From an uncultured Bacillus sp. (GTDB taxonomy: Bacteria > Bacillota > Bacilli > Bacillales_B > DSM-18226): a DNA stretch of 64,000 nt. The notes under the pieces are model-generated. The model did not search any database. It was not told the origin of the DNA and was given only the letters and a program-made list of their open reading frames with translations. Location: the NCBI RefSeq assembly GCF_946478885.1, contig NZ_CAMLDX010000006.1, forward strand, positions 1 to 64,000, given 5' to 3'. Shown here piece by piece: positions 28,047 through 36,517 of the stretch; within the stretch, counting starts at the first letter, position 1; the number at the start of each line of letters is the position of its first letter. Made by a program: the position numbers and the translations under genes.

Positions 28047-29579
28047 TCAATCAGCCTTTTCGTTTTGAATCATCTTTTGCTTCTCGAATGCGATCGTTAG
28101 ATCATCCGAATTCAGCGGAATATTCCGTTTTCCGGAGAGATTTTCCAACAATTCTTTTACATCAATACCTGACGATGCCTTTAGCGATTCCTGCATCGTT
28201 GCCATTAAATTAGTTGCATAACTTGACACTTTGTTGGCTCCTCCGTTTTGACCGCTACTTCCAGTATCAACCACTGTAATCTTATCAATATTGGATAGCG
28301 GAGCCGCCACCTGTTTCGCATATTCCGGCAGCATTTTTAATACCATATCCAACACAGCTGCTTGGCCAAATTGTTCAAATGCTTCAGCGATCTTCCGTTT
28401 TGCTTCCGCTTCAGCCAAACCTTTCAGGCGGATAATTTCCGCATCAGCTTCCCCTTGAGCACGCTGTGCATCTGCCTTAGCCAGTCCGTCTACCCGCACT
28501 TTTTCAGCTTCTGCCTTGGCCTGTGATTCGATACGATATTGATTGGCATCCGCTTGGGCAATTTGTCTCTTCTTCTCTGCTTCGGCAGCCTGCTCAACAG
28601 AATAGCGGTCAGCGTCGGCTTTTTTCTTCACTTCTGAGTCATATTGACGCTCTCTTCTTAATATTTCCTTCTCCTCTAACTCAATTAATTTTTGCCTTTC
28701 AATAATTTTGATTTGCATTTCCTGTTCTGTGACATCCTGCTTGGCTTTTGCCGTTTCGAGATCATATGCCTGGTCTGCTCGCGCTTTGGCAATATCCTGT
28801 TCCCGTCTAAAATCAGCCATGTTCATCTGATTGATTTTTTCTGCCTCTGCGATTTCAGTAGCTCTCTCCAGTTCAGCTTTCTTCGCATCCTTTGCTGCCT
28901 CCGCCCTTTTGATTCGGGTCTCCTTCTCAGCTTCGGCTGTTGCGATATCGGCATCCCGTTTGACTTGAGCAATTCGCGGTTTACCGAGCGAATCTAAATA
29001 ACCGTTTTTATCCCGAACATCTTTAATCGTAAATGATACAATAGTTAGACCCATCTTAGCCAAATCCTGAGAAGCTACTCGCTGAACCTCTTGTGAGAAT
29101 TTATCACGATTTTTATAAATCTCTTCCACTGTCATGGAACCAAGAATTGAACGCAAATGTCCCTCTAGTACTTCTCTCGCTTCATTTTCCCGATCCTGCT
29201 TTGCTTTTCCGAGAAATTGTTCAGCGGCTGTAGCAATTTCGCCAATGGAGCTTCCTATTTTAATAATCGCCACTCCATCAGCCATAACAGGAACACCTTG
29301 CTCTGTATAGACTTCCGGAGTGGATACCTCCAATTTACTAGACAACAAACTCAATGGTTCGGCCTGCTGAAATACAGGCAACACAAACGCTCCACCGCCG
29401 CGGATAATTTTAATTCGATTGCCTGATTCATCAACATGAACATTTTTTCTTCCCAAATAACTTCCGGTTACAATCAGTGCCTCATCCGGTCCTGCCGTAC
29501 GGTATTTTGTAACAAATACTCCAAGCAAAGCAATTAACAAGCAGACCACGATTCCAACCACTATCCATACTCCGAGCAT
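28047..29579 (-). CDS. floT: Flotillin-like protein FloT
   Basis: This 510-residue membrane scaffold marks functional membrane microdomains. An N-terminal membrane insertion (residues 3-27; VWIVVGIVVCLLIALLG) is followed by an SPFH/PHB domain (about 40-210; GPDEALIVTG, then VEEIYKNRDKF). The flotillin coiled-coil region (about 220-420) is rich in EAEKxxxxAxA repeats. The ATG at 29579 has AAGGAGG before it, and its start overlaps the end region of the NfeD-like gene; the longer frame has no site. FloT and the upstream YuaF-like protein form the floT/yuaF operon behind a SigW-type promoter. Confidence 0.94.
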   Translation of the reverse strand: MLGVWIVVGIVVCLLIALLGVFVTKYRTAGPDEALIVTGSYLGRKNVHVDESGNRIKIIRGGGAFVLPVFQQAEPLSLLSSKLEVSTPEVYTEQGVPVMADGVAIIKIGSSIGEIATAAEQFLGKAKQDRENEAREVLEGHLRSILGSMTVEEIYKNRDKFSQEVQRVASQDLAKMGLTIVSFTIKDVRDKNGYLDSLGKPRIAQVKRDADIATAEAEKETRIKRAEAAKDAKKAELERATEIAEAEKINQMNMADFRREQDIAKARADQAYDLETAKAKQDVTEQEMQIKIIERQKLIELEEKEILRRERQYDSEVKKKADADRYSVEQAAEAEKKRQIAQADANQYRIESQAKAEAEKVRVDGLAKADAQRAQGEADAEIIRLKGLAEAEAKRKIAEAFEQFGQAAVLDMVLKMLPEYAKQVAAPLSNIDKITVVDTGSSGQNGGANKVSSYATNLMATMQESLKASSGIDVKELLENLSGKRNIPLNSDDLTIAFEKQKMIQNEKAD

Positions 29580-29580
29580 C

Positions 29581-30111
29581 TTAATACTCCTCCTTATAAA
29601 TATCATCGTACATCGTCACGTAAAGGACACCTTGCTGTACCTCTACGATTAATACATTAGTGCCTTCCTGAATCGCTTCTTTTTTAAAACCTGCTGCAGG
29701 TTTAGCAATCCTGCCGCTCTTGTTTTCAATTAATACCTCTCCAAAGCCGTCCTCAGGAATGGATATGATAACCTTCCCTATCCTCCCCCTTAATGATTGT
29801 TCTGTATAAGCAAGAGATTCTTCTGCGGATGATAAAGGGGTAAGTATAAAATAGTGTAAAACTGCAGTAATAATAAAAGCCATAACACCTGTAATAAGCA
29901 AAATAAGAACACTACTCAGCGGAGAATACGATTCCAATAAAAAACCGCCTGCAGAAAAAATGGTAATAAAAGCCAAAATGGTTGTCAGATTAAAAAGTTC
30001 ACCAGCTCCTTCTAGTACATCTCCAAAAAACACATATAGCAAAATAGCTGCACCTGAAATAAAAAGAGTCATTAAATAAATAGTTTCAATTGTATTTCCA
30101 AATAGCTCCAC
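29581..30111 (-). CDS. yuaF: NfeD-like membrane protein (YuaF type)
   Basis: This 176-residue protein has three or four membrane helices (residues 8-100) and a C-terminal soluble OB-fold (SLRGRIGKVIISIPEDGFGEVLIE), typical of short NfeD proteins that accompany flotillins. It is the first gene of the operon with floT. GGGAGGG lies before the GTG at 30111; the ATG at 30114 is in another frame. NfeD partners are thought to help the membrane-domain function of the flotillin. Confidence 0.86.
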   Translation of the reverse strand: MELFGNTIETIYLMTLFISGAAILLYVFFGDVLEGAGELFNLTTILAFITIFSAGGFLLESYSPLSSVLILLITGVMAFIITAVLHYFILTPLSSAEESLAYTEQSLRGRIGKVIISIPEDGFGEVLIENKSGRIAKPAAGFKKEAIQEGTNVLIVEVQQGVLYVTMYDDIYKEEY

Positions 30112-30148
30112 ATTCTATCCCTCCCCCCTTTTTATTGAGTTATTTTAT

Positions 30149-30175
30149 ATACGAATCATACATTGAAAAGTTCCA
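30149..30175 (-). promoter_or_regulatory. SigW-type promoter of yuaF-floT
   Basis: On the minus strand TGGAAC (30175-30170), a 16-bp spacer and CGTAT (30153-30149) fit the extracytoplasmic-function SigW consensus TGAAAC-N16-CGTA with one mismatch. The B. subtilis operon is known to belong to the SigW regulon. Confidence 0.7.
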
Positions 30176-30290
30176 TTTTTACGAAATAATTCCTAAGACT
30201 TCCAATAGTCATTTCTTGATATCCATCAGCATACGGTAGTGATGAGGATATAAGGCTCTAGCCATTAATTAGCAAAGAAAGGAGAAAAAA

Positions 30291-30593
30291 ATGAATTCAC
30301 TCAAGCAAGAGCAAAATGCTCATAAAAAAGGCAGTCCTGTATGGATCCTCTATGTCATGGTAGCTAGTGCTGCTATCTTTTTATCCTTTTATTTTTATTC
30401 TCAATCTTTAATCAGGATCAAAGCACCTGAACCGGCAACTGGGAAAAAGGTAGTGATTACCTTGCCTGAAGGGAATAAAATTTACACGTATGAAAACTTC
30501 ATTGTTGAAGAAGATGGAAAACTCCTATATAAAGGGGAAAGAAGTACCTTAGACTTTACCGGTGGTAAAATCGATTATGAAAATTGGAACTAA
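30291..30593 (+). CDS. Small single-pass membrane protein
   Basis: This 100-residue protein has one membrane helix (about residues 18-38; VWILYVMVASAAIFLSFYFY) and a C-terminal domain of about 60 residues with beta-rich, charged sequence (KKVVITLPEGNKIYTYENF). It is probably anchored with the C-terminus outside. I do not recognise the family. AAAGGAG precedes the ATG. It is divergent from yuaF and is followed six bases later by a palindromic repeat. Confidence 0.6.
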   Translation: MNSLKQEQNAHKKGSPVWILYVMVASAAIFLSFYFYSQSLIRIKAPEPATGKKVVITLPEGNKIYTYENFIVEEDGKLLYKGERSTLDFTGGKIDYENWN

Positions 30594-30599
30594 CAAGCA

Positions 30600-30708
30600 A
30601 CTGTCCCAAAAACAAAGGGGTCAGGCACCAACCGTATCTAGTATCACTTTGCAAAAATTTGCGCTGGATATAGATAAATAGTGGATGACTGACACCTTAT
30701 GGGACAGC
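30600..30708. repeat. Dispersed palindromic repeat, copy 4 (inverted orientation)
   Basis: The outer arms are ACTGTCCC (30600-30607) and GGGACAGC (30701-30708). The inner arms are GGGGTCAGGCACC (from 30617) and GACTGACACC (to 30696). The centre GCGCTGGATATAGATAAATAG is the reverse complement of the usual centre. It lies between convergent genes. Confidence 0.85.
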
Positions 30709-30740
30709 TCTTCTTGTTTCACACTTTGGAAAATCGATGA

Positions 30741-30968
30741 TCAAAAATATCCTCCATAAAATGGATACGGTTGATAGAACGGATATGGCGGATACGGATA
30801 ATAAGGATAGTATGGTGGACGAATAAGTGTGCCAACTGCTAACCCGCCTAAAAATCCAAGAGGAAATCCTCCAAAACCGAAAAACGGTCTTCTTCCAAAT
30901 CCAAACGATCCAAACGGCCTTCTTCCAAATCCAAACGGCCGGGGTCTTCTAACCATTTGAGTATTCAT
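30741..30968 (-). CDS. Small Gly/Phe/Tyr/Pro-rich protein, coat-like
   Basis: This 75-residue, low-complexity protein has repeated RRPFGxFGFGRRPF units in its first half, a short hydrophobic core (GFLGGLAVGTLI), then a Pro/Tyr-rich tail with PYYPYYPYPPYP. The composition suggests a spore coat or surface protein that could be cross-linked through tyrosine, but this is an inference. GAGGAGGG precedes the ATG. Confidence 0.65.
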   Translation of the reverse strand: MNTQMVRRPRPFGFGRRPFGSFGFGRRPFFGFGGFPLGFLGGLAVGTLIRPPYYPYYPYPPYPFYQPYPFYGGYF

Positions 30969-31181
30969 TCATTTGCCCTCCTCAAAAATTCTCTCTATCT
31001 CTAAAATCATATGTTAATTTTGCAAAATGTTTTGGGCTATTTTTCAATATAGCCTCATTTTCCATCCATATGACGGACATATTCCAACCGCCTATTATAC
31101 AAGATAAATATTTAGATTCTTTCTGTTAAATAAGGTACAATATTGAATACGATATATGAAAGGATGTCCTATATAATAATG

Positions 31182-32372
31182 GAAAAATTAGTATTAACGG
31201 AAAGGGCCCAGGAATCAGAAAAGATTTGGTCAAAAGATTTCATATTAATCTGTCTGGCTAACTTTTTTGTCTTTTTGGGATTTCAAATGACTTTACCGAC
31301 TATTCCCTTATTTATTGAAAAACTAGGCGGTAACGATCAGCTAATTGGTTTGGTGGTCGGGATTTTCACATTCTCCGCTCTGATTCTTCGTCCTATCGCC
31401 GGACACACCTTGGAATCAAAAGGAAGAGCGCTTGTCTATCTGACCGGACTGGTAATTTTCGTGATATCAGTGGGATCCTATGCCTTTACAATAAGTATTC
31501 TCATTTTGTTTATCATGCGAATTGTTCAGGGTGCCGGCTGGGGTTTTTCCACCACTGCTTCAGGAACCATAGCTACTGATTTAATTCCCGTCAATAAACG
31601 TGGAGAAGGATTGGGCTATTATGGTTTATCTGGTAATTTAGCCATGGCAATCGGCCCATCACTCGGGTTGATATTAGCGGAAGAATTGACATTTAAACAG
31701 CTCTTCTTAATTTGTGCTTTCTTTGGTTTCGTTGCCTTTTCATTATCCTCATTCGTAAAATACAAAAAAGTGATACCGTATGCCACTCAGACAAACAGAA
31801 AAAAGTGGGATTTCTATGAAAAAAGCGCCTTAAAACCTGCCTGGCTGATTATGTTTATTACCGTTACGTTTGGAGGAATTGCTACTTTCCTTCCATTATA
31901 TTCTCTTCAAAAGGGTGTCACAGGAATCCAACTATATTTTCTTTTATATGCCCTGGCTCTCATGCTGACGAGAACTTTCGCCGGCAAGCTTTATGATAAA
32001 AAAGGGCATCGCGCCGTTTTCATTCCGGGGGCATTGTTCATCTTGATTGCAATGCTTCTATTATCGTGGCTGCCCAATAACTTGATATTATTTACGGCGG
32101 CTATTCTTTATGGCATCGGCTTCGGTGCGATACAGCCTGCCCTGCAGGCCTGGTCTGTAGCACAATCCCCGGCGAACCGACGCGGTATGGCAAATGCCAC
32201 CTTCTTTTCCTTCTTTGACCTTGGGATTGGAATGGGTGCCATGATCTTTGGGCAAATCGGCCACTCATTCGGTTATCATGTAATATACCTGGCTTCAGCT
32301 TTCTCAATCCTGATTTCGCTCCTAAGCTATGTATTCTTTTTAATCCGGGAGACAAAAGTTACTGCCGGTTAG
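31182..32372 (+). CDS. MFS transporter (multidrug-efflux-like)
   Basis: This 396-residue protein of the major facilitator superfamily has twelve hydrophobic segments. It shows QMTLPTIPLFIEKLGG after the first helix, the loop motif RPIAGHTLESKGR between helices 2 and 3, and RIVQGAGWGFSTTASGTIATDLIP in helix 4. It resembles YwoG/YfkF-like putative exporters. The start is uncertain: the ATG at 31182 is 13 bases from AAAGGA, while upstream in-frame starts (31164 ATG, 31143 TTG) have poorer sites. The substrate is unknown. Confidence 0.8.
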   Translation, partial: EKLVLTERAQESEKIWSKDFILICLANFFVFLGFQMTLPTIPLFIEKLGGNDQLIGLVVGIFTFSALILRPIAGHTLESKGRALVYLTGLVIFVISVGSYAFTISILILFIMRIVQGAGWGFSTTASGTIATDLIPVNKRGEGLGYYGLSGNLAMAIGPSLGLILAEELTFKQLFLICAFFGFVAFSLSSFVKYKKVIPYATQTNRKKWDFYEKSALKPAWLIMFITVTFGGIATFLPLYSLQKGVTGIQLYFLLYALALMLTRTFAGKLYDKKGHRAVFIPGALFILIAMLLLSWLPNNLILFTAAILYGIGFGAIQPALQAWSVAQSPANRRGMANATFFSFFDLGIGMGAMIFGQIGHSFGYHVIYLASAFSILISLLSYVFFLIRETKVTAG

Positions 32373-32450
32373 ACGGCCTTGCTTTTCTCTGAATCACAAA
32401 TATTCCTTTTCATACATACAATATCTTGTTGAAAAAAGGAGGAGATAAAG

Positions 32451-32774
32451 ATGGAGGTATACCGTCAATTCGGTGGAGGCAATCCTTTACAGGGAGGGTT
32501 CCAAGGTTTTCCAAGCTATACAGGGGGGGTTCCGGGCTCCTATGAGTTTGGCGGATCACCGTGGCCAGGCGGACAGTTCGGAGGCTACCCTTGGTATGGT
32601 GGTCAATGGGGCTTCGGAGGTTATCCAGTGTTCCCTGGGCATGGCTTGCACCATCACGGACATCATGGGCATCATGGACACTATGGACATCATGGACATA
32701 GCGGTCAATACCGTCCTGAAGAATACTCGGAATACACGGAAGGATATCCTTGGTATGATGTAGAGCCTTATTAA
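32451..32774 (+). CDS. Gly/His-rich protein with HHG repeats
   Basis: This 107-residue low-complexity protein has three parts. Residues 8-60 are rich in Gly, Phe, Tyr and Pro (GGFQGF, GGYPWYGGQWGFGG). Residues 63-85 are made of HHGHHGHHGHYGHHGHSG-type repeats. The tail is acidic (EEYSEYTEGYPWYDVEPY). The histidine block should bind divalent metals, and the rest looks like a spore coat protein. AAAGGAGGAG precedes the ATG. The family is not recognised, and no homolog can be named. Confidence 0.7.
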   Translation: MEVYRQFGGGNPLQGGFQGFPSYTGGVPGSYEFGGSPWPGGQFGGYPWYGGQWGFGGYPVFPGHGLHHHGHHGHHGHYGHHGHSGQYRPEEYSEYTEGYPWYDVEPY

Positions 32775-32794
32775 TTTGGATATGCAAAATGCAA

Positions 32795-32834
32795 AAGAAG
32801 ATCCCGGAGAATTGTTTTTCACCGGGATCTTTTA
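32795..32834 (+). terminator. Rho-independent terminator
   Basis: AAGATCCCGG (32798-32807) pairs with CCGGGATCTT (32822-32831), followed by TTTAAT. It lies 20 bp after the Gly/His-rich gene. Confidence 0.85.
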
Positions 32835-32964
32835 ATATACAGAGCGACTTGTCTATTTTTAACAGGCTCATTCGGTTTATCATAAAGATTTTTTAAGGAT
32901 TATGTAACTGTTTCATGTATAATGAAAACATTATCATTCATTACGCGCGAAAAAGGAGGATAAA

Positions 32965-33990
32965 ATGGACAAGGATAAAATACAGTTGAGTAATATTGTT
33001 TACTCTGTTCTTGATTTATCCCCCGTTCTAAAGGGCGGAACAGCGGCAGATTCTTTTAGAAACACCGCGGACTTAGCTGCTCATGCAGAAAAATGGGGAT
33101 ACCATCGCTATTGGCTTGCCGAGCATCACAACAATACAGGAATAGCCAGTTCAGCCACATCTTTATTGATTGGACATGTAGCGGCACATACATCCAATAT
33201 ACGAGTAGGCTCAGGAGGTGTCATGCTGCCTAACCATTCCCCGCTTGTCATCGCCGAGCAATTTGGTACACTTGAATCACTGTTCCCTGAACGTATCGAT
33301 TTAGGAATCGGCCGGGCACCCGGTACAGACCATATGACAGCCAAAGCGTTAAGAAGAGGTTCTGTAAGCGAAGGCCTCGATTTTCCGGAACAACTTGCAG
33401 AACTACGCTCTTATTTTCATCCCGAGCACTGCGGATCTGAAGTGCGGGTGAGAGCCATTCCCGGCGAAGGGTTGGAGATTCCCTTCTGGCTGCTAGGCTC
33501 CAGCAGCTATAGTGCCCAGCTTGCCGGTTATCTCGGACTGCCGTTTTCTTTTGCTAGTCATTTTTCACCAGAGAATACTTTGCCTGCATTACAGCTATAC
33601 CGCCAAAATTTCCGTCCTTCTCAAAACCTGGACAAGCCTTATTCAATGGTATGTGTCAATGCCATTGCTGCCGAAACAGATGAAGAAGCAGAAAAACTAG
33701 CGACCACCCTTAAACAATATCATTTAAATCTAATTCGTAATACAAGAGGACCTCTTGAACCGCCGATGGATCATTTTGATTCTCTATGCAGTAACTTTGA
33801 AAAAGCTGTTCTACAGCACAAGCTTAGCCTTAGCATCATTGGCGGACCGCAAAAGGTAAAGAAAGAGATTGAAAAATTAGCCCGCGATACCCAGGCGGAC
33901 GAGATCATGTTCAATGGACAAATCTATGATCATCCTTCACGGCTGCGCTCTTTTGAAATTATCGCTGACATTATGCGGGAGAAATCGTGA
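32965..33990 (+). CDS. Luciferase-like flavin-dependent oxidoreductase
   Basis: This 341-residue protein belongs to the bacterial luciferase-like (LLM) family of FMN-dependent monooxygenases. Landmarks are [11 protein letters not shown] near residue 48, [26 protein letters not shown] sequence ([15 protein letters not shown]), and [13 protein letters not shown]. It is closest in feel to the YwcH/YtmO-like subgroup. It probably acts as a cytosolic TIM barrel using reduced FMN from another protein. AAAGGAGG precedes the ATG. The substrate is unknown; it stands alone. Confidence 0.87.
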   Translation: MDKDKIQLSNIVYSVLDLSPVLKGGTAADSFRNTADLAAHAEKWGYHRYWLAEHHNNTGIASSATSLLIGHVAAHTSNIRVGSGGVMLPNHSPLVIAEQFGTLESLFPERIDLGIGRAPGTDHMTAKALRRGSVSEGLDFPEQLAELRSYFHPEHCGSEVRVRAIPGEGLEIPFWLLGSSSYSAQLAGYLGLPFSFASHFSPENTLPALQLYRQNFRPSQNLDKPYSMVCVNAIAAETDEEAEKLATTLKQYHLNLIRNTRGPLEPPMDHFDSLCSNFEKAVLQHKLSLSIIGGPQKVKKEIEKLARDTQADEIMFNGQIYDHPSRLRSFEIIADIMREKS

Positions 33991-33991
33991 G

Positions 33992-34021
33992 AAAAACGGG
34001 GAGAAATAATCTCCCCGTAAT
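33992..34021 (-). terminator. Terminator between the luciferase-like gene and kimA
   Basis: ACGGGGAGA (33996-34004) pairs with TCTCCCCGT (34010-34018). The A run to its left becomes a T run on the minus strand, so it mainly ends kimA. It may also stop the plus-strand transcript. Confidence 0.7.
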
Positions 34022-34057
34022 CTATCACACATCCTTTGACGGCAATACATGCTATGA

Positions 34058-35881
34058 TTATTTTCGCAGATGAAATGGAACAGTTGTTATCACAACATTT
34101 TTTCGGTACAGCAGGGCGGTTCGGATTAGGATACTGGACTGGTTGTGAAGTATATTATGCCAGCCTTTTTTTGGAATAAACTGTGGTATCACCACCGTAA
34201 CCTGATAGTTTGCTACACTGGCTTTCCTTTCAACTGTATCGATAAATTTGGACAAGGGCTGAATAATACTACGATAATAAGAGTACAATGTAACAAGTCT
34301 TATCTCAGGCTGCCATGTTTTCCATTTTACTTCCATCTTTTTAGCCGCCTCCCGATCAAAAGCAACATTGACCGCAATGATTTGATCGGGTTTAAGAGAC
34401 TTCGCATAGTTAATAGAATTTTCCACCACTTGGGTTATACCGGCAACCGGTACAATCATGATATTCCCTGCTACCCTCATGCTTGATATCTCAGAGGTTA
34501 TCCTTAATTGTTCTCCAACTGCTTCATAATGCTTATGAATTTGATGAAAGGCAAAAAGAATAACTGGGAGAAAGATCAGCACAGGCCATATTTGGGCAAT
34601 TTTTGTCAGAAAAAACATAAGGGTGACAATCAGACTAATACATGCACCTAACGTATTAATCGCGAACTTTGCTTTCCAGCCAGCAGGCTTTTCCCGAATC
34701 CATTTTACCATCATCCCTGTTTGCGACAGGGTAAAGGGAATGAATACACCCACTGCATATAAAGGAATGAGAAGCTCTGTCTTCCCCTTAAAAGCAATGA
34801 TTAACACAATTGACAGTAAGCCAAGAATGATAATTCCATTCGAGTAGCTTAAACGATCTCCCCTGATAGTAAACATTCTGGGAATATACTTATCCTTTGC
34901 CAGATTAACAGCTAATAACGGGAAAGCTGAATATCCAGTGTTAGCAGCAAGAATTAAAATTAGAGCAGTGGTTCCTTGGATAAAGTAATACAGAAAATTC
35001 CTGCCAAATGTTTCTTCCGCAATTTGTGATACAACTGTCATCTCCTCTTTTGGAGAAATTCCATAATAGTAGGCTAAAAAAACAATACTTGAAAATAATA
35101 CAGCCAAAATCGTCCCCATCGCTATCAAGGTTTTAGCAGCATTAATAGGAGCAGGCTCTTTAAAATTAGGAATTGCATTAGAGATTGCCTCAACCCCTGT
35201 TAACGCAGAGCTTCCTGAGGCAAAGGCCCTTAAAAGGATAAACAAACTAATCCCTGCGACCGGTGTTCCTACTGGTGTATGCAATTCGGAAGAAACATCC
35301 CCTACAGCAATATGGTAAAAGCCGGCACCGACTAAAAGCAATAAAGCAAAAACAAACAAATAAACAGGATAAGATAAAATAGAGGCCGACTCTGTAAGCC
35401 CCCTTAAATTTAAAAGAGTAAGAAAAGCAACGAATATAACGGCAATCAGTACAGTATGTTCATGTAATGCCGGAAACGCGGAGGTAATGGCATCTGTTCC
35501 CGCCGATACACTTACAGCAACCGTTAAAATATAATCAACAAGCAATGAACCTCCCGCTGCCAATCCGGCATTAACGCCTAAATTATTCTTTGATACGACA
35601 TATGCTCCTCCGCCATGTGGATAAGCAAAAATAATTTGTCTGTATGACAGAATCAAAGCTGTTAACAGAATTAATACTCCTAGTGCGATTGGAAGAGAAT
35701 ACCAAAGGGCCATAGAACCGATTGTAACAAGAACAATCAATATTTGCTCCGGTCCATAAGCAACTGAAGATAATGCATCAGATGACAAAATCGCTAATGC
35801 TTTTCTTTTCTCCAGTCTTTGTTCGCCTAGTTCAACTGACTTTAACGGACGACCAATTAATAATCTTTTTAAAGTCATCAA
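34058..35881 (-). CDS. kimA: Potassium:proton symporter KimA
   Basis: This 607-residue APC-superfamily transporter takes up potassium at high affinity. The N-terminus carries LKSVELGEQRLEKRKALAILSSDALSSVAYGPEQIL-type sequence (LSSDALSSVAYG), then YPHGGGAYVVSKNNLG and SVSAGTDAITSAFPALH. Twelve membrane helices are followed by a cytosolic C-terminal domain (from about residue 455) of universal-stress-like type. The length equals that of B. subtilis KimA as I remember it. A ydaO-class c-di-AMP riboswitch precedes it, as in B. subtilis, so it should be shut off when c-di-AMP is high. Confidence 0.94.
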   Translation of the reverse strand: MMTLKRLLIGRPLKSVELGEQRLEKRKALAILSSDALSSVAYGPEQILIVLVTIGSMALWYSLPIALGVLILLTALILSYRQIIFAYPHGGGAYVVSKNNLGVNAGLAAGGSLLVDYILTVAVSVSAGTDAITSAFPALHEHTVLIAVIFVAFLTLLNLRGLTESASILSYPVYLFVFALLLLVGAGFYHIAVGDVSSELHTPVGTPVAGISLFILLRAFASGSSALTGVEAISNAIPNFKEPAPINAAKTLIAMGTILAVLFSSIVFLAYYYGISPKEEMTVVSQIAEETFGRNFLYYFIQGTTALILILAANTGYSAFPLLAVNLAKDKYIPRMFTIRGDRLSYSNGIIILGLLSIVLIIAFKGKTELLIPLYAVGVFIPFTLSQTGMMVKWIREKPAGWKAKFAINTLGACISLIVTLMFFLTKIAQIWPVLIFLPVILFAFHQIHKHYEAVGEQLRITSEISSMRVAGNIMIVPVAGITQVVENSINYAKSLKPDQIIAVNVAFDREAAKKMEVKWKTWQPEIRLVTLYSYYRSIIQPLSKFIDTVERKASVANYQVTVVIPQFIPKKGWHNILHNQSSILIRTALLYRKNVVITTVPFHLRK

Positions 35882-35954
35882 ATATCACCACCAAATAGTA
35901 AAAATAAAAAGAACATGACAAAATAGTAGCAATGCTGTAAAAAATAAACTTAAA

Positions 35955-35994
35955 AACAAAAAAGTCTGCAAGCAATAGAAATAAACTTGCAGAC
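35955..35994 (-). terminator. Riboswitch-controlled terminator of kimA
   Basis: On the minus strand GTCTGCAAG and CTTGCAGAC (35994-35986 with 35972-35964) form a stem, followed by TTTTTTG. It lies between the aptamer and the kimA start. Confidence 0.88.
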
Positions 35995-35995
35995 C

Positions 35996-36125
35996 CTTAA
36001 TATTTTCGTCTCACAAGCTTCACCTTCCTTCTCAATAAACGCTTACGAGGTTAGCTGTCGGATTCGGGCCCTTGAGTAGCCCTACCTTAGTTAAAGGATT
36101 CACCCCAAGGGTTATTGGCAATAAC
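35996..36125 (-). promoter_or_regulatory. c-di-AMP riboswitch (ydaO class) of kimA
   Basis: The minus strand carries the conserved ydaO motifs in order: TTGGGGTGAATCC, then TAGGGC, then CGAATCCGACAGCTAACC, then TCGTAAGCG. The expression terminator follows. This class binds two c-di-AMP molecules and stops transcription of potassium importers, which fits the gene it controls. Aptamer edges are approximate. Confidence 0.93.
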
Positions 36126-36385
36126 CCAGAAATTGGTTTCCCCGCACCATTTGGTCTAAGCGATTTAGAAATTTGAAACTGCTGATTATCATACTCCTCA
36201 AAACAGCAAAAGTAAATATTTTTTTTAAACAGCAGTGCAATATAATATTTTCTCCGAAAAGATTTATATCATACAGGCTTGTCTCGTTAACAAGGACCAT
36301 TTGGAAAAGCCAACCTTTTTTACAGACTGCATTTTGATGGCCTTCATTGAAAGATTCGCTCAGAACAAGGAGCCCTAAACGAAAA

Positions 36386-36430
36386 AAGACGAAAACCTGC
36401 CGGAATACCAGCAGGTTTTCGTCTTTTTCT
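36386..36430. terminator. Bidirectional terminator
   Basis: GACGAAAACCTGC (36388-36400) pairs perfectly with GCAGGTTTTCGTC (36411-36423), with A and T runs on the two sides. It ends the nitronate monooxygenase transcript. About 260 bp between it and the riboswitch hold no convincing gene; the kimA promoter must be there. Confidence 0.85.
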
Positions 36431-36517
36431 GCTAAAGGAATAAAATAGCTGTTTTTCAGGAGAACCAGTTCCTGTTCTGTGTACCTATTTATCATCTTTC
36501 TTCCGCCTTTTTTGATA

